From the NCBI RefSeq assembly GCF_023703795.1, contig NZ_CP098518.1:496001-560000 (forward strand): 64,000 bases of DNA. Direction: 5' to 3'. The number at the start of each line of letters is the position of its first letter. Position 1 is the stretch's first letter. The notes under the pieces were generated by a model, which did no database searches, was not told where the DNA came from, and saw only the letters and a list, made by a program, of their open reading frames with translations. Shown piece by piece: positions 42,538 to 50,983 of the stretch. A program made the position numbers and the translations under genes. Origin of the DNA: Haloplanus sp. HW8-1 (GTDB taxonomy: Archaea > Halobacteriota > Halobacteria > Halobacteriales > Haloferacaceae).

Positions 42538-42936
42538 ATGTACCACGCCGTTGTGGGCGTCGACGATAACGAGGAACGGGCCGTCGCGTGTGCGCGGGCC
42601 GTCGCCGACCTCCCGGGGGCCGAGACGGGCGCCCGCGTCACCATCATCCACAGTTTCACCGACGACCCGAGTGGGGCCTCTGCGGCGGAGATCGACTCCG
42701 TACGCGAGGCGACGGTGTACCTCGAAGAGCGGGGGATCGAGGTGGACGTGACCGGGTCGAGCGGCGATCCCGCCGAGCGGATCCTCGACGTCGCGTCCGC
42801 GGCGGACGCGGACCTGATCGTCGCCGCCGGGAGGAAGCGATCGCCGACGGGAAAGGCGCTGTTCGGGAGCGTCACGCAGTCGGTGATCCTGAACGCCGAC
42901 CGGCCGGTGATGGTCGTCGGCGACACTGACGGCTAG
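42538..42936 (+). CDS. universal stress protein (UspA family)
   Basis: A 132-residue single-domain UspA protein: starts MYHAVVGVDDNEERAV and ends with the nucleotide-binding pattern GRKRSPTGKALFGSVTQSVI (Gly-x2-x-x-x-Gly...Gly-Ser), then RPVMVV. ATP binding is probable. Its target is unknown; its position behind the cox cluster may be incidental. A second UspA gene lies at 56808. Confidence 0.92.
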   Translation: MYHAVVGVDDNEERAVACARAVADLPGAETGARVTIIHSFTDDPSGASAAEIDSVREATVYLEERGIEVDVTGSSGDPAERILDVASAADADLIVAAGRKRSPTGKALFGSVTQSVILNADRPVMVVGDTDG

Positions 42937-42975
42937 TGGGTTCGGGAACGCCTCGGGTACCACCACGGCGACTCG

Positions 42976-43653
42976 TCACGAGGAACACAGGTCGTCGGCG
43001 ACGGCCGGCAGCGTCCCGACTTCGACGTCGGGATGGGCGCCGATCGATTCGGGCGGATCGCGCCGTCGGTTCACCCACGTCGTCGCCATCCCCGCATTGC
43101 CGGCGCCGGCGACGTCCCACGCGTTCGACGAGACGAGCCGACAGTCATCGAGCGAGCGGTCGAGGGTCTCGGCGGCGTGGTCGTACACTGCCGGATCGGG
43201 TTTGAACGTCCGCACGGCGTGGGCGCTGACGATGCCGTCGAGGTGGGACCGCAGCCCCGCGTTCCCAGCCAGTCGTTCGAGCATCGCCGGGTTGCCGTTC
43301 GAGAGCACGACCACCTCGTGACCGGCCGCGGACAGGCGATCGAGCGCCTCGACGGCCCCAGGAAACGGCTCCAGGTGGTCGTACGCCTCGCGGATCCGCT
43401 CCCGGGTCGCCGCGTCAGGGTCGAGGTCGAACTGTGCCAGCGCGTAGTCGAGCGCGTGACCGGTAATCGCCCAGAACGGCTCGTAGTCGTCCATCTGTGC
43501 GCTCTGATAGGAGTACTGGAGTTGCTTGCGTCGCCACGTCTCGTCGACCGCCGCGACCAGCCGATCGGCGACCCCGAGTTCTTCGCCCAGATGGGCCCGG
43601 ACGCTACTCGTATCGCACAGCGTACCGTACATGTCGAAACAGAGTCCGGCCAT
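42976..43653 (-). CDS. HAD hydrolase of the 2-haloacid dehalogenase type
   Basis: A 225-residue HAD-superfamily enzyme. Motif I is FDMYGTLCD (6-14), motif II VLSNGNPAML, motif III Lys in RTFKPDPAVY and motif IV SSNAWDVAGAGNAG, the SSN-x-WD form known from (S)-2-haloacid dehalogenases. It likely hydrolyses haloacids or a related phosphate/halide ester. The chosen ATG is 43653, four codons into the longest frame. It follows the M28 peptidase gene by 138 bases. Confidence 0.88.
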   Translation of the reverse strand: MAGLCFDMYGTLCDTSSVRAHLGEELGVADRLVAAVDETWRRKQLQYSYQSAQMDDYEPFWAITGHALDYALAQFDLDPDAATRERIREAYDHLEPFPGAVEALDRLSAAGHEVVVLSNGNPAMLERLAGNAGLRSHLDGIVSAHAVRTFKPDPAVYDHAAETLDRSLDDCRLVSSNAWDVAGAGNAGMATTWVNRRRDPPESIGAHPDVEVGTLPAVADDLCSS

Positions 43654-43791
43654 ATAGGCGACCACGGCCGGCCGCCCCTTGAGTCGTTCCCCTACTATCG
43701 TGTGCGTCCCGTAGCGACGGCCGAAGAGGACTCGAACCCTCCGGACCCTCTGCCAGTCGACATCCGGCGGGACCCCGGGTCAGGTCGTCGG

Positions 43792-45093
43792 TTAGAACGG
43801 CCAGTCGCCGGTCGTTCGCATGCCTGCGGCGAGGTCTTGGCGTTCGAGGTCGGCGGCGATGGCGTCGGGCTCCCGGCGGTCGATCCGCTCGGCGGCCGCG
43901 AGAGCGGCGGCGACCTCCGTCACGATGATCGCTCCCTCGCGAAGCGTCCGGCGTTCGAGTTTGTCGAGCGTGTCCGCGCGAGTGTGACCCCAGCCGCGAT
44001 CCCGGTCGCCGTCGTCGCTCGCCACCAACAGGCCGGGTACGCCGCGCGCGACGAACGGCCAGTGGTCGCTGTGGGGGTGCTGACCCGGACGGATCGAGAT
44101 GGGGTGACCGAAGCGGTCGGCGACGTCCTCGACGGCCGATTCGAGCGCGTCGAAGCCGGCGGTGTACCACTGGAGGGTCCGGCCGCGACAGACCCCGTCG
44201 CAGTTGACGACGGCCTGGACGGCCTCGGGATCGACCCGTTCGGCCTCGCGTTTCGACCCGCGGAGGCCGACCTCCTCGGCGCCGAAGCAGACGATCCGGA
44301 TCCGGCGGTCGAGGGGGGCGTCGCGGGCCTGGAGGGCACGGGCGACTTCGAGAACCGTCGCGGTGCCGGCGGCGTTGTCGACGGCGCCCTCGGCGATGTC
44401 GTGGGCGTCGACGTGGCTGGTCAGGTAGACGGCGCGGTCGGTGTCCGGGCCGACGTCGGCGCGGACGACGCCGCTCTCGGCCGGTGGCGTCTCGCAGTCG
44501 ACGCGGACGGTGACCCGTTCGCCTTCGTGGCGGCGACACAGCCGCGAGCCGACCTCGCGGCTGACGCCGACGGCGGGGATGGGACCGAGCGGCGCGCCGT
44601 CGGTGCCGACGCTGCCGGTCGGCGCGAGACAGCCCGGGACGTGGTTGCGGAAGACGAAGGCGGCGGCGCCGGCCTCGACAGCCCGATAGTACTTCTCCCG
44701 CCGGTGGATGAACCGGTCGTAGTGGTCGGGGACCGTCGAGGAGACGACGGCTACCCCGCCGTCGAGGTCGGCCGCCTCGAAGTCGCCGGGAAGGCCGTCG
44801 CCACAGTCGACGAGACGGCCGGTCACGGCGCCGGCGGGACTCCGGGGAAGCGCGATGGAGTCGGCGTCGCCGTCCGCCGTTTCGACCGCACTCGATCCGC
44901 GGACCCACCCCTGGATGTCGAACGTCTCGACGGTCGCGTTTCGGGTGCCGACGTCGGCGAGGGCATCGCGCGTGGCTTCGAGCGCCTCTCGCTCGCCCGC
45001 ACTCCCTGCCATCCGGTTCCCGATGTCGACCAGTCGTTCCAGATGCGACCAGCCGACGTCGCTCGTGAACGTCTCGCCGATCCAGCCGTTCAT
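43792..45093 (-). CDS. M28 family zinc peptidase with PA insert
   Basis: A 433-residue di-zinc aminopeptidase. Metal ligands and catalytic acid: His and Asp in SHVDAHD (near 230), Asp in AVDNAAGTA, Glu-Glu in FGAEEVGLRG, Asp in VVNCDG and His in WGHTRADTLDK. A protease-associated domain covers about 85-200. No signal peptide is seen, so probably cytoplasmic. The start ATG 45093 is conserved-looking (MNGWIGETFTSDVGWSHLERL in form). Confidence 0.9.
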   Translation of the reverse strand: MNGWIGETFTSDVGWSHLERLVDIGNRMAGSAGEREALEATRDALADVGTRNATVETFDIQGWVRGSSAVETADGDADSIALPRSPAGAVTGRLVDCGDGLPGDFEAADLDGGVAVVSSTVPDHYDRFIHRREKYYRAVEAGAAAFVFRNHVPGCLAPTGSVGTDGAPLGPIPAVGVSREVGSRLCRRHEGERVTVRVDCETPPAESGVVRADVGPDTDRAVYLTSHVDAHDIAEGAVDNAAGTATVLEVARALQARDAPLDRRIRIVCFGAEEVGLRGSKREAERVDPEAVQAVVNCDGVCRGRTLQWYTAGFDALESAVEDVADRFGHPISIRPGQHPHSDHWPFVARGVPGLLVASDDGDRDRGWGHTRADTLDKLERRTLREGAIIVTEVAAALAAAERIDRREPDAIAADLERQDLAAGMRTTGDWPF

Positions 45094-45259
45094 GGGCCAC
45101 CCTGATCGTCCGGGCGGCTAACGGTTTCGGTCGGCGAGCCGGGGCACGTCGAACGTCGATGGAACGAGACACAGTCGTCGAACTCCAGACTGCCGATTCC
45201 GGGGGGTAGGAGCGCCGGATCCGGCAGGTCTTTACCCGCGCGTCCGCCTATGTGACAGC

Positions 45260-46426
45260 ATGACGGGCGTTCGAGTCGCCGGCGTCGGATTGACGCAGTT
45301 CGGGCGATACCCTGAGCGCACCGGACGCGATCTGTTCGCGGAGGCGGCGCTCGCGGCCCGCGAGGAGTCCGGAATCCCCGGCGACGACATCGAGGAGATC
45401 AACTACGGCAACTTCATGGGCGCCCTCGCCGAGCGGCAGGGACATCAAGCGCCGCTCATGGCCGAGATGGTCGGCGTCGACTGTCCGGCCACCCGGTACG
45501 AGGAGGCGTGTGCGTCCGCCGGCGTCGCAGTGCGCGAGGCCGTCCGGAGCGTCCGCTCCGGCGAGAACGACGTGGTGCTCGCCGGCGGCTGTGAGCGCAT
45601 GACGAACCTTTCGACGGCGGCCGTCACCGAAGGACTGGCGACCGCCGCCGACGAACTCTACGAGATTCGGGCGGGGATCACCTTTCCCGGCGCGTACGCC
45701 CTCATGGCGCGGGCGTACTTCGAACGGTTCGGTGGCGACAGGGAGGACCTCGCTCACGTCGCGGTGAAGAACCACGACAACGCGCTCCCCAACGAGTACG
45801 CCCAGTTCCACCGTGCGATCACGGTCGACGAAGTGCTCGACGCACCGATGGTGTCCGATCCCGTCGGCCTGCTCGACGCCTGTCCGGTGACCGATGGCGC
45901 GAGCGCACTACTTCTCGTCAGCGACGAGTACGCGAAAGCGCACGGGCTCGACGCCCCCGTATCGATCACGGGAACAGGTCAGGGTGGTGACAATCTCGCC
46001 CTCCAGGATCGCGAGGACCTCGCGGTCACGCCGGCGACCGAGCGGGCGGCGAGCGAGGCCTACGAAGACGCCGGCCGCGACCCCGGGGACGTGGACGTCG
46101 TCGAGGTCCACGATTGTTTCACCATCGCCGAGGTGTTGGCTCTGGAGGGTCTCGGCTTCTACGACGCGGGCGAGGCCGTCGGCGCCGCCCGCCGGGGGGA
46201 GACGACCGCCGAGGGCGAGCGGTCGGTGAACCTCTCGGGCGGCCTGAAGGCCAAGGGCCACCCCGTCGGTGCCACCGGCGGCAGTCAGATCGCCGAGATG
46301 ACTCGTCTCCTCCGCGGCGATCATCCGAATAGCGACCACGTCGCGGACGCGACGGTGGGGCTGACCCACAACGCGGGGGGGACGGTGGCCTCCGCCGTCG
46401 TCCACGTACTGGAGGTGGACCGATGA
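45260..46426 (+). CDS. thiolase-family acyl-CoA acetyltransferase
   Basis: A 388-residue archaeal thiolase of the SCP2/acetoacetyl-CoA type. Active-site Cys is in YEEACASAGVA (near 83), His in VEVHDCFTIAE (near 283) and the C-terminal NLSGGLKAKGHPVGATG block provides the second Cys-free catalytic loop. In archaea such thiolases bind a DUF35 protein and HMG-CoA synthase to make HMG-CoA. The DUF35 gene follows with a 4-base overlap; no HMG-CoA synthase is nearby. ATG 45260 is 27 bases after a CTTTACC box. Confidence 0.92.
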   Translation: MTGVRVAGVGLTQFGRYPERTGRDLFAEAALAAREESGIPGDDIEEINYGNFMGALAERQGHQAPLMAEMVGVDCPATRYEEACASAGVAVREAVRSVRSGENDVVLAGGCERMTNLSTAAVTEGLATAADELYEIRAGITFPGAYALMARAYFERFGGDREDLAHVAVKNHDNALPNEYAQFHRAITVDEVLDAPMVSDPVGLLDACPVTDGASALLLVSDEYAKAHGLDAPVSITGTGQGGDNLALQDREDLAVTPATERAASEAYEDAGRDPGDVDVVEVHDCFTIAEVLALEGLGFYDAGEAVGAARRGETTAEGERSVNLSGGLKAKGHPVGATGGSQIAEMTRLLRGDHPNSDHVADATVGLTHNAGGTVASAVVHVLEVDR

Positions 46427-46797
46427 CTGACGCGGGTCACGACGAGTGGCTGGACGCCGTCGGCGACGGCGACGGCTACTACCTCCGCTGTCCGGCGGGT
46501 CACGGCTCGCTCCCGCCGCGGCGGGTGTGTCCCCACTGTGGATCGCCGGATCTCGACCGCCGGGAGCTACCGGCGACGGGGACCGTCAAGACGTTCACCG
46601 TGTGTTACGTCGGCGGTCCGGACTTCGAGGACGAGGAGCCGTACGCCACGGCCATCGCCGACTTCGGCGACGTGCGCCTCACGGGCGTCGTCCGCGGCGT
46701 CGATCCCGAGGACGTGAGCGTCGGGCAGGTCGTCGAACCGGCGGTCGGCACCAACTGTACGACGGGCGACCATCTGCTGGTGTTGCGGTCGCGGTAG
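46423..46797 (+). CDS. zinc-ribbon OB-fold (DUF35) acyl-CoA-binding protein
   Basis: A 124-residue partner of thiolases. The zinc ribbon has CPAGHGSLPPRRVCPHCG (near 24-41), in which one Cys is replaced by His in the first pair, then an OB fold starting with the TGTVKTFTVCYVG block. It is co-translated with the thiolase. In the archaeal complex it channels acetoacetyl-CoA between thiolase and HMG-CoA synthase; here the partner may be another acyl-CoA enzyme. Confidence 0.93.
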   Translation: MTDAGHDEWLDAVGDGDGYYLRCPAGHGSLPPRRVCPHCGSPDLDRRELPATGTVKTFTVCYVGGPDFEDEEPYATAIADFGDVRLTGVVRGVDPEDVSVGQVVEPAVGTNCTTGDHLLVLRSR

Positions 46798-46830
46798 GGC
46801 GCCGTCGGTCGGCGGTCGGGACGGCAGGAA

Positions 46831-47754
46831 TCAGATCGCTTCGCGCGTCACGTCGACGAACTCGGCCGGGTACTCGACGTGTGGCAGGAGTTTGGCGTGG
46901 TCGAACACGACGAGTCGGGCGTCGGCCTCGTCGGCCAGGTCGCGACCCTTCGAGAGTGGCGGCAGCGTCGCATCCCGTCCCCACACCATCGTCACGGGGA
47001 CCTCGGCGTCACGCAGGGCCGCCCCGAGGTCCAGCGCCGAGTTGCAGTGGCCGGAAACGAAGGAGGCGACGGCGAACCGGGCGTTGGGCTGGTGGGTGGA
47101 TCGCCACTGGTAGTCGGTCCAGGCGGCCGACACCGATTCGGGATCGGCGTAGGCGTGATCCGCGTTGAAATAGCGGATCGACGGCTTCGAGACCAGCGCG
47201 TCGAACAGAGCGGTGCCGAAAAGCGGCGCACGCAGGAGTTCGCGGAGCCAGGTCTTCGGCGGGTCGGGGCCGGCGAGGGTCGTCGGACAGACGAGGACGA
47301 GGGCGTCGACGTCGGTGCCACGGCTCGCGGCGCGGGCGACGTAGGCGCCCGACAGCGAGGAACCGACGACCGCGGGCTCGTCGAACTCGCCGAGGAAGTC
47401 GGCGACGAAGTCCTCGTAGAGCGCCGCGGAGTAGCGAAGCGGCGGGCGATCCGACCGGCCGAATCCCGGGAGGTCGGGGGCGACGACGTGGTGTGTCTCC
47501 GCGAGCGTCCCGAACACCTCGCGAAACTCGCCGCTCGATCCGGCGGCGTTGATGCCGTGTAACAGGACGAGGTCCGGATCGTCGGGATCACCAGCCTCCG
47601 CGTACGCCAGGTCCATCCCGCGCCAGCGATGCGTCCGCTCGGTCGCGTCGAGGGCGGGTTCGAGTTCGCCCGCGGCGTCCCGGAGGAGCCGATCGGTGAC
47701 GGCAGTCACGGCTCCAAGTCCCGCCAGGGTGGTCCCGAGGCGTCTGAGCTTCAT
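46831..47754 (-). CDS. alpha/beta hydrolase
   Basis: A 307-residue hydrolase. Oxyanion-hole region LVLLHGINAAGSSGEF (near 62), DLPGFGRSDRPP, nucleophile elbow VGSSLSGAYVA with Ser near 131, and acid/His near VWGRDATLPP and LLPHVEYP. The first 25 residues are hydrophobic-leaning (LGTTLAGLGAVTAVTDRLL), perhaps a membrane-associating helix. Substrate unknown. ATG 47754 is 29 bases after a TATAAG box. Confidence 0.88.
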   Translation of the reverse strand: MKLRRLGTTLAGLGAVTAVTDRLLRDAAGELEPALDATERTHRWRGMDLAYAEAGDPDDPDLVLLHGINAAGSSGEFREVFGTLAETHHVVAPDLPGFGRSDRPPLRYSAALYEDFVADFLGEFDEPAVVGSSLSGAYVARAASRGTDVDALVLVCPTTLAGPDPPKTWLRELLRAPLFGTALFDALVSKPSIRYFNADHAYADPESVSAAWTDYQWRSTHQPNARFAVASFVSGHCNSALDLGAALRDAEVPVTMVWGRDATLPPLSKGRDLADEADARLVVFDHAKLLPHVEYPAEFVDVTREAI

Positions 47755-47803
47755 ACACGCCCCTCGGGACGCCGTGGACTTATACCGGCCGGCTGCGAGC
47801 GCG

Positions 47804-48727
47804 TCACCAGCTCCGCATGCCGGCTTCGAAGAGGAGGACCACCGTCTCCTCGGCGAGGAGCAGGGACAGGTACGCCACCGCGGGGACGAGCAGCGAGTGG
47901 GTCCGCTCGTAGCTCGTGGCGGCCAGGCCGAGGACGGCGACGTGCGTGGCGCCGAACAGTAGTTCGGCGACCGACTCGGTCGCCGCGATCAGCGACACCA
48001 CCACGAGGCCGAGGACCGCCGTGACCGGGAGGTAGGCGAGATATCGGACCCCGTCGCGTTCGACCGCCTCGACGGCGTACAGAGCAAGTCCGAGCGAGAG
48101 TACGAAGGCGGCTGCGAGGGCGAGTTTCCCCCGAGCGGGGAACGCCGACAGCCCGCCGGTCGAACGCGACAGCACCACTGCCGTCAGCACCGTCGTCAGG
48201 AAGGCGGCACGACGCCCGTCGACGACCCGAGCGAACGTCCCCTGGACGAGTACCTGACAGACGACGGTCAGCGAGCAGGCGCCGACGAGCAGTCCGGGTA
48301 CGAGCGACGCCAGGACGGCCGGCACGGGGGTGCCGACGCCGTACGCGGACATCGTCAGCCCGTTGTACGGGACACCGGTGAGGTCGCCGACCAGTTTGGT
48401 GAGGCCGACGAGCAGCGGGGGGACGGCGAGCGCCAGGCCGAGGGATCGGCGGTCACGCCCCGAGGGAACCGACAGTCCGACGTCGATGTCGCGGAGGAGT
48501 GCGTACACTCCGACGTACAGGACGAGGCCGGCGAGGAGCAACGCGCCGGCGAGCAGGCCCCGGGTGACGAGTCCGTCGACACGAACCGCTCGCGACAGGA
48601 TCGGCAGGAGGGCAGTCGCGCCACGTCGCCAGAGATGTGCGCCGGCGAGGGCGAGGACGAGGACGGCGAGTTCGAGCGCGAGCGGGTGGTCGGCGCGGAG
48701 TCGGCGAGCCGCCGGACGGAGGAACAT
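47804..48727 (-). CDS. multi-span membrane protein, function unknown
   Basis: A 307-residue protein with about nine hydrophobic segments, rich in Leu, Val, Ala. Charged loops include RDIDVGLSVPSGRDRRS and EAVERDGVRY. It looks like the Halobacterial CPBP-like integral membrane group in layout, but the EE-x3-R and F-x3-H protease motifs are not seen. It stands between the hydrolase and meaB genes in the same direction with a 25-base gap from meaB. Confidence 0.68.
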   Translation of the reverse strand: MFLRPAARRLRADHPLALELAVLVLALAGAHLWRRGATALLPILSRAVRVDGLVTRGLLAGALLLAGLVLYVGVYALLRDIDVGLSVPSGRDRRSLGLALAVPPLLVGLTKLVGDLTGVPYNGLTMSAYGVGTPVPAVLASLVPGLLVGACSLTVVCQVLVQGTFARVVDGRRAAFLTTVLTAVVLSRSTGGLSAFPARGKLALAAAFVLSLGLALYAVEAVERDGVRYLAYLPVTAVLGLVVVSLIAATESVAELLFGATHVAVLGLAATSYERTHSLLVPAVAYLSLLLAEETVVLLFEAGMRSW

Positions 48728-48752
48728 GGCGGATGCTCGACTCGCCCTCGGT

Positions 48753-49823
48753 TCAGTCTAACGGACGCTCCCGCCGTTCGCGGACGCAGTCGACGAGCGG
48801 GTCGAGGATCCGGTCCGCGACGGTGTACGGGTCCGACTCGCGGTCACTCACCTCGTCGACGAGCGCCTCGATCCCCCCGTGGCGTTCGAGTTCCTCCTCC
48901 AGCAGGTCGGCCACGTCGTTTCGGAGCAGTTGTCTGATCTCCTCGGCGTAGCGGCTCCGCTCCCGGCGATCGAGTTCGCCGGTCGAGCGGAGGTGGGCGT
49001 GGTGTTCGTCGAGGGCATCGATCAACTCCGTGACCCCCTCGCCTTCCGTGGCGACGGTTTCGACGATCCGGGGGTCCCACGCATTACCGTCGTCGCCGTC
49101 GTCGTCCGCCTCGCTCGTCCCCACGGCCGTCGTGCCCGCGCCGTGGTGGCCGGCGCCCGCCGCGGTCGCCCCCTCGCGCATGTGGAGCATCTCCCGGAGG
49201 TCCGAGACGGTGGTCGCCGCGCCGTCCATGTCGGCCTTGTTGACGACGAACACGTCGCCGATTTCGAGGATCCCGGCCTTGAGCATCTGTACGTCGTCGC
49301 CGCTGCCGGGTTGGACGAGGACGACCACCGTGTCGGCGGTGCGGACCACGTCCACCTCGTTCTGGCCGGCGCCGACCGTCTCGACGACGATCCGATCCTT
49401 CCCGAACGCGTCGAGGGCCTTGATCGCGTCGGCGGTCGCGGTCGACAGGCCGCCCAGTTGGCCGCGGGCGCTCATCGACCGGAAGAAGACGTCCATGTCG
49501 CCGACGTTCGAGGCCATCCGGATGCGGTCGCCGAGGACCGCGCCGCCGGTGTACGGCGAGGAGGGATCGACCGCGATCACCCCGACGGTGAGGCCGCGGT
49601 CGCGGTAGCGCTTGGCGAGCTTGTCGACCAGCGTGGACTTCCCGGCGCCGGGACTGCCCGTGACGCCGATCACCTCGGCGTCGCCGGTGTGGGCGTGGAG
49701 CGTCGAGACGAGGTCGCGGTAGCCCGTCGCGCGTTCTTCGATCTTCGTGATGGTGCGGGCGAGCGCCCGGTGGTCGCCGTCGAGGACGTCGGCGACCAAC
49801 TGGTCGGCGTTCGTCTCGCTCAT
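48753..49823 (-). CDS. meaB: methylmalonyl-CoA mutase-associated GTPase MeaB
   Basis: G3E GTPase that protects and loads methylmalonyl-CoA mutase with adenosylcobalamin. The 356-residue protein has a P-loop GVTGSPGAGKSTLVDKL (near 53-69), the VDPSSPYTGGAVLGDRIRM switch block, ETVGAGQNEVDVV and NKAD. An acidic/His-rich loop (about 225-250) is a halophilic insertion. Its ATG overlaps the stop of the B12-binding mutase subunit gene by 4 bases. Confidence 0.95.
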   Translation of the reverse strand: MSETNADQLVADVLDGDHRALARTITKIEERATGYRDLVSTLHAHTGDAEVIGVTGSPGAGKSTLVDKLAKRYRDRGLTVGVIAVDPSSPYTGGAVLGDRIRMASNVGDMDVFFRSMSARGQLGGLSTATADAIKALDAFGKDRIVVETVGAGQNEVDVVRTADTVVVLVQPGSGDDVQMLKAGILEIGDVFVVNKADMDGAATTVSDLREMLHMREGATAAGAGHHGAGTTAVGTSEADDDGDDGNAWDPRIVETVATEGEGVTELIDALDEHHAHLRSTGELDRRERSRYAEEIRQLLRNDVADLLEEELERHGGIEALVDEVSDRESDPYTVADRILDPLVDCVRERRERPLD

Positions 49824-50236
49824 CGTCTGGGTGCGTTGTCGCGGACGAAGTCGATGGTCTCCTGCATGGGCGTCCCGGGACCGAACACCGCGGCGACCCC
49901 CGCCGCCATCAGGTCCTCGCGGTCCTCGTCGGGGATGATGCCGCCGACGATGACGAGGGTATCTTCGAACGCGCCGTACTCCTTCAGTCCCTCGATTACC
50001 TTCGGCACGAGCGTGTTGTGTGCCCCCGAGAGGATGGAGATGCCGAGGACGTCGACGTCTTCCTGGACGGCCGCCTGAACGATCTCCTCGGGCGCCCGGT
50101 GGAGCCCGGAGTAGATCACCTCGAACCCGGCATCGCGGAAGGCCCGCGCGATGACGTGCGCACCCCGGTCGTGGCCGTCGAGACCGACCTTGGCGACGAG
50201 ACACCGGATGGTCCGCTGTTCCTGCCCTGCACTCAT
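49820..50236 (-). CDS. mcmA2: methylmalonyl-CoA mutase, cobalamin-binding (small) subunit
   Basis: A 138-residue B12-binding domain protein. CLVAKVGLDGHDRGAHVIA carries the DxHxxG cobalamin-ligand motif (His near 22), GISILSGAHNT the SxL block and VIVGGIIPDED the GG block. It pairs with a separately encoded catalytic subunit, absent from the window, to interconvert methylmalonyl-CoA and succinyl-CoA. It forms an operon with meaB. Confidence 0.95.
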   Translation of the reverse strand: MSAGQEQRTIRCLVAKVGLDGHDRGAHVIARAFRDAGFEVIYSGLHRAPEEIVQAAVQEDVDVLGISILSGAHNTLVPKVIEGLKEYGAFEDTLVIVGGIIPDEDREDLMAAGVAAVFGPGTPMQETIDFVRDNAPRR

Positions 50237-50326
50237 GCGCCAACGTTCACCACGTGACCGTTTGACTCTAACGGAGCCCCGTTCGAGCGCTCACATTTAT
50301 GCCCGAGGGGATTGTTAACGAAAAAC

Positions 50327-50524
50327 ATGCATCGATCCGGAGCGACGGTGGGGAAACTCGCCGCAGCCGTCACGAGCATCGTGTTGACCATCGTCACCGT
50401 CGCGACTGGGCAAACGCCCGCGCTGGGACGTGACCGCGGGCACCCGCCGAGAGCGACGGCGTCGTTGCCCGTCGGCTGTCCCGTGCGGCCGACCGACACC
50501 GCGTGGGGAGGTGCATCAGCATGA
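50327..50524 (+). CDS. small protein with N-terminal membrane/signal segment
   Basis: A 65-residue frame starting at ATG 50327, about 30 bases after an ACATTTATG element. It has a hydrophobic stretch at 10-28 (KLAAAVTSIVLTIVTVATG) and then a polar, Pro/Arg-rich tail. Its TGA overlaps the ATG of the next gene (ATGA), which supports expression. Codon bias in the tail is poor, so the true extent is uncertain. Function unknown. Confidence 0.45.
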   Translation: MHRSGATVGKLAAAVTSIVLTIVTVATGQTPALGRDRGHPPRATASLPVGCPVRPTDTAWGGASA

Positions 50525-50961
50525 GTCTGCTCGGGAAACTCCTCGCGATGTTCCGCGGGGACTCGACCGCCGAGGACCCCGAGATGGCGGATGAGCGGGC
50601 GGCGGAACCTGATGCGGACGCCGAACCGGACCCGGAATCCGAGGGCGCGGACGAGGAGGACGCCGACGGGGAGACAGCGGACGACGGCCCCGAGGACGTC
50701 CCGACCACGGACGTGGCCGAGATGGCCGACCCACGGCGGTCCGAGGACGGGGACAACACCGTCGCCGACCGCGCCGCCACCCCCGACGACCACGGCGACG
50801 CCGAGGCCGAAGGTGAATCCGAAAGCGAGGGTGACGACGAGGGGGACGACGACGTGCCGACCACGGACGTGGCCGAGATGGCCGACCCGCGCCGGTCCGA
50901 GGACGAGGACAACACCGTCGCCAACCGCGCTGCCAACCCCGACGACCAGCGGGTCACGTAG
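50521..50961 (+). CDS. acidic protein with two direct repeats, function unknown
   Basis: A 146-residue, highly acidic protein. MSLLGKLLAMFRGDS is an amphipathic N-terminal helix that could bind membranes. Two copies of a roughly 33-residue unit (DVPTTDVAEMADPRRSED... followed by DNTVA-x-RAA-x-PDD) occupy about residues 59-91 and 111-143, separated by an E/D-rich spacer. The DNA repeats are 156 bases apart and mostly identical, a recent internal duplication. No known domain is seen. Confidence 0.65.
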   Translation: MSLLGKLLAMFRGDSTAEDPEMADERAAEPDADAEPDPESEGADEEDADGETADDGPEDVPTTDVAEMADPRRSEDGDNTVADRAATPDDHGDAEAEGESESEGDDEGDDDVPTTDVAEMADPRRSEDEDNTVANRAANPDDQRVT

Positions 50962-50983
50962 GCGGCCGCCCCCGGTCGGGGCG

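Noticed and set aside
43700-43790. Minus-strand GGAGGGTTCGAGTCCTC resembling a tRNA T-arm, plus a distant GTCCCG/CGGGAC pair.
   Set aside because: The T stem pairs poorly with a normal seven-base loop, and no acceptor, D or anticodon arms fold at tRNA distances. A chance hairpin or decayed tRNA is possible, but not supported.
48753-50243. A longer MeaB frame beginning at about 50243.
   Set aside because: Residues upstream of ATG 49823 overlap the cobalamin-binding subunit gene in another frame and have no family similarity.
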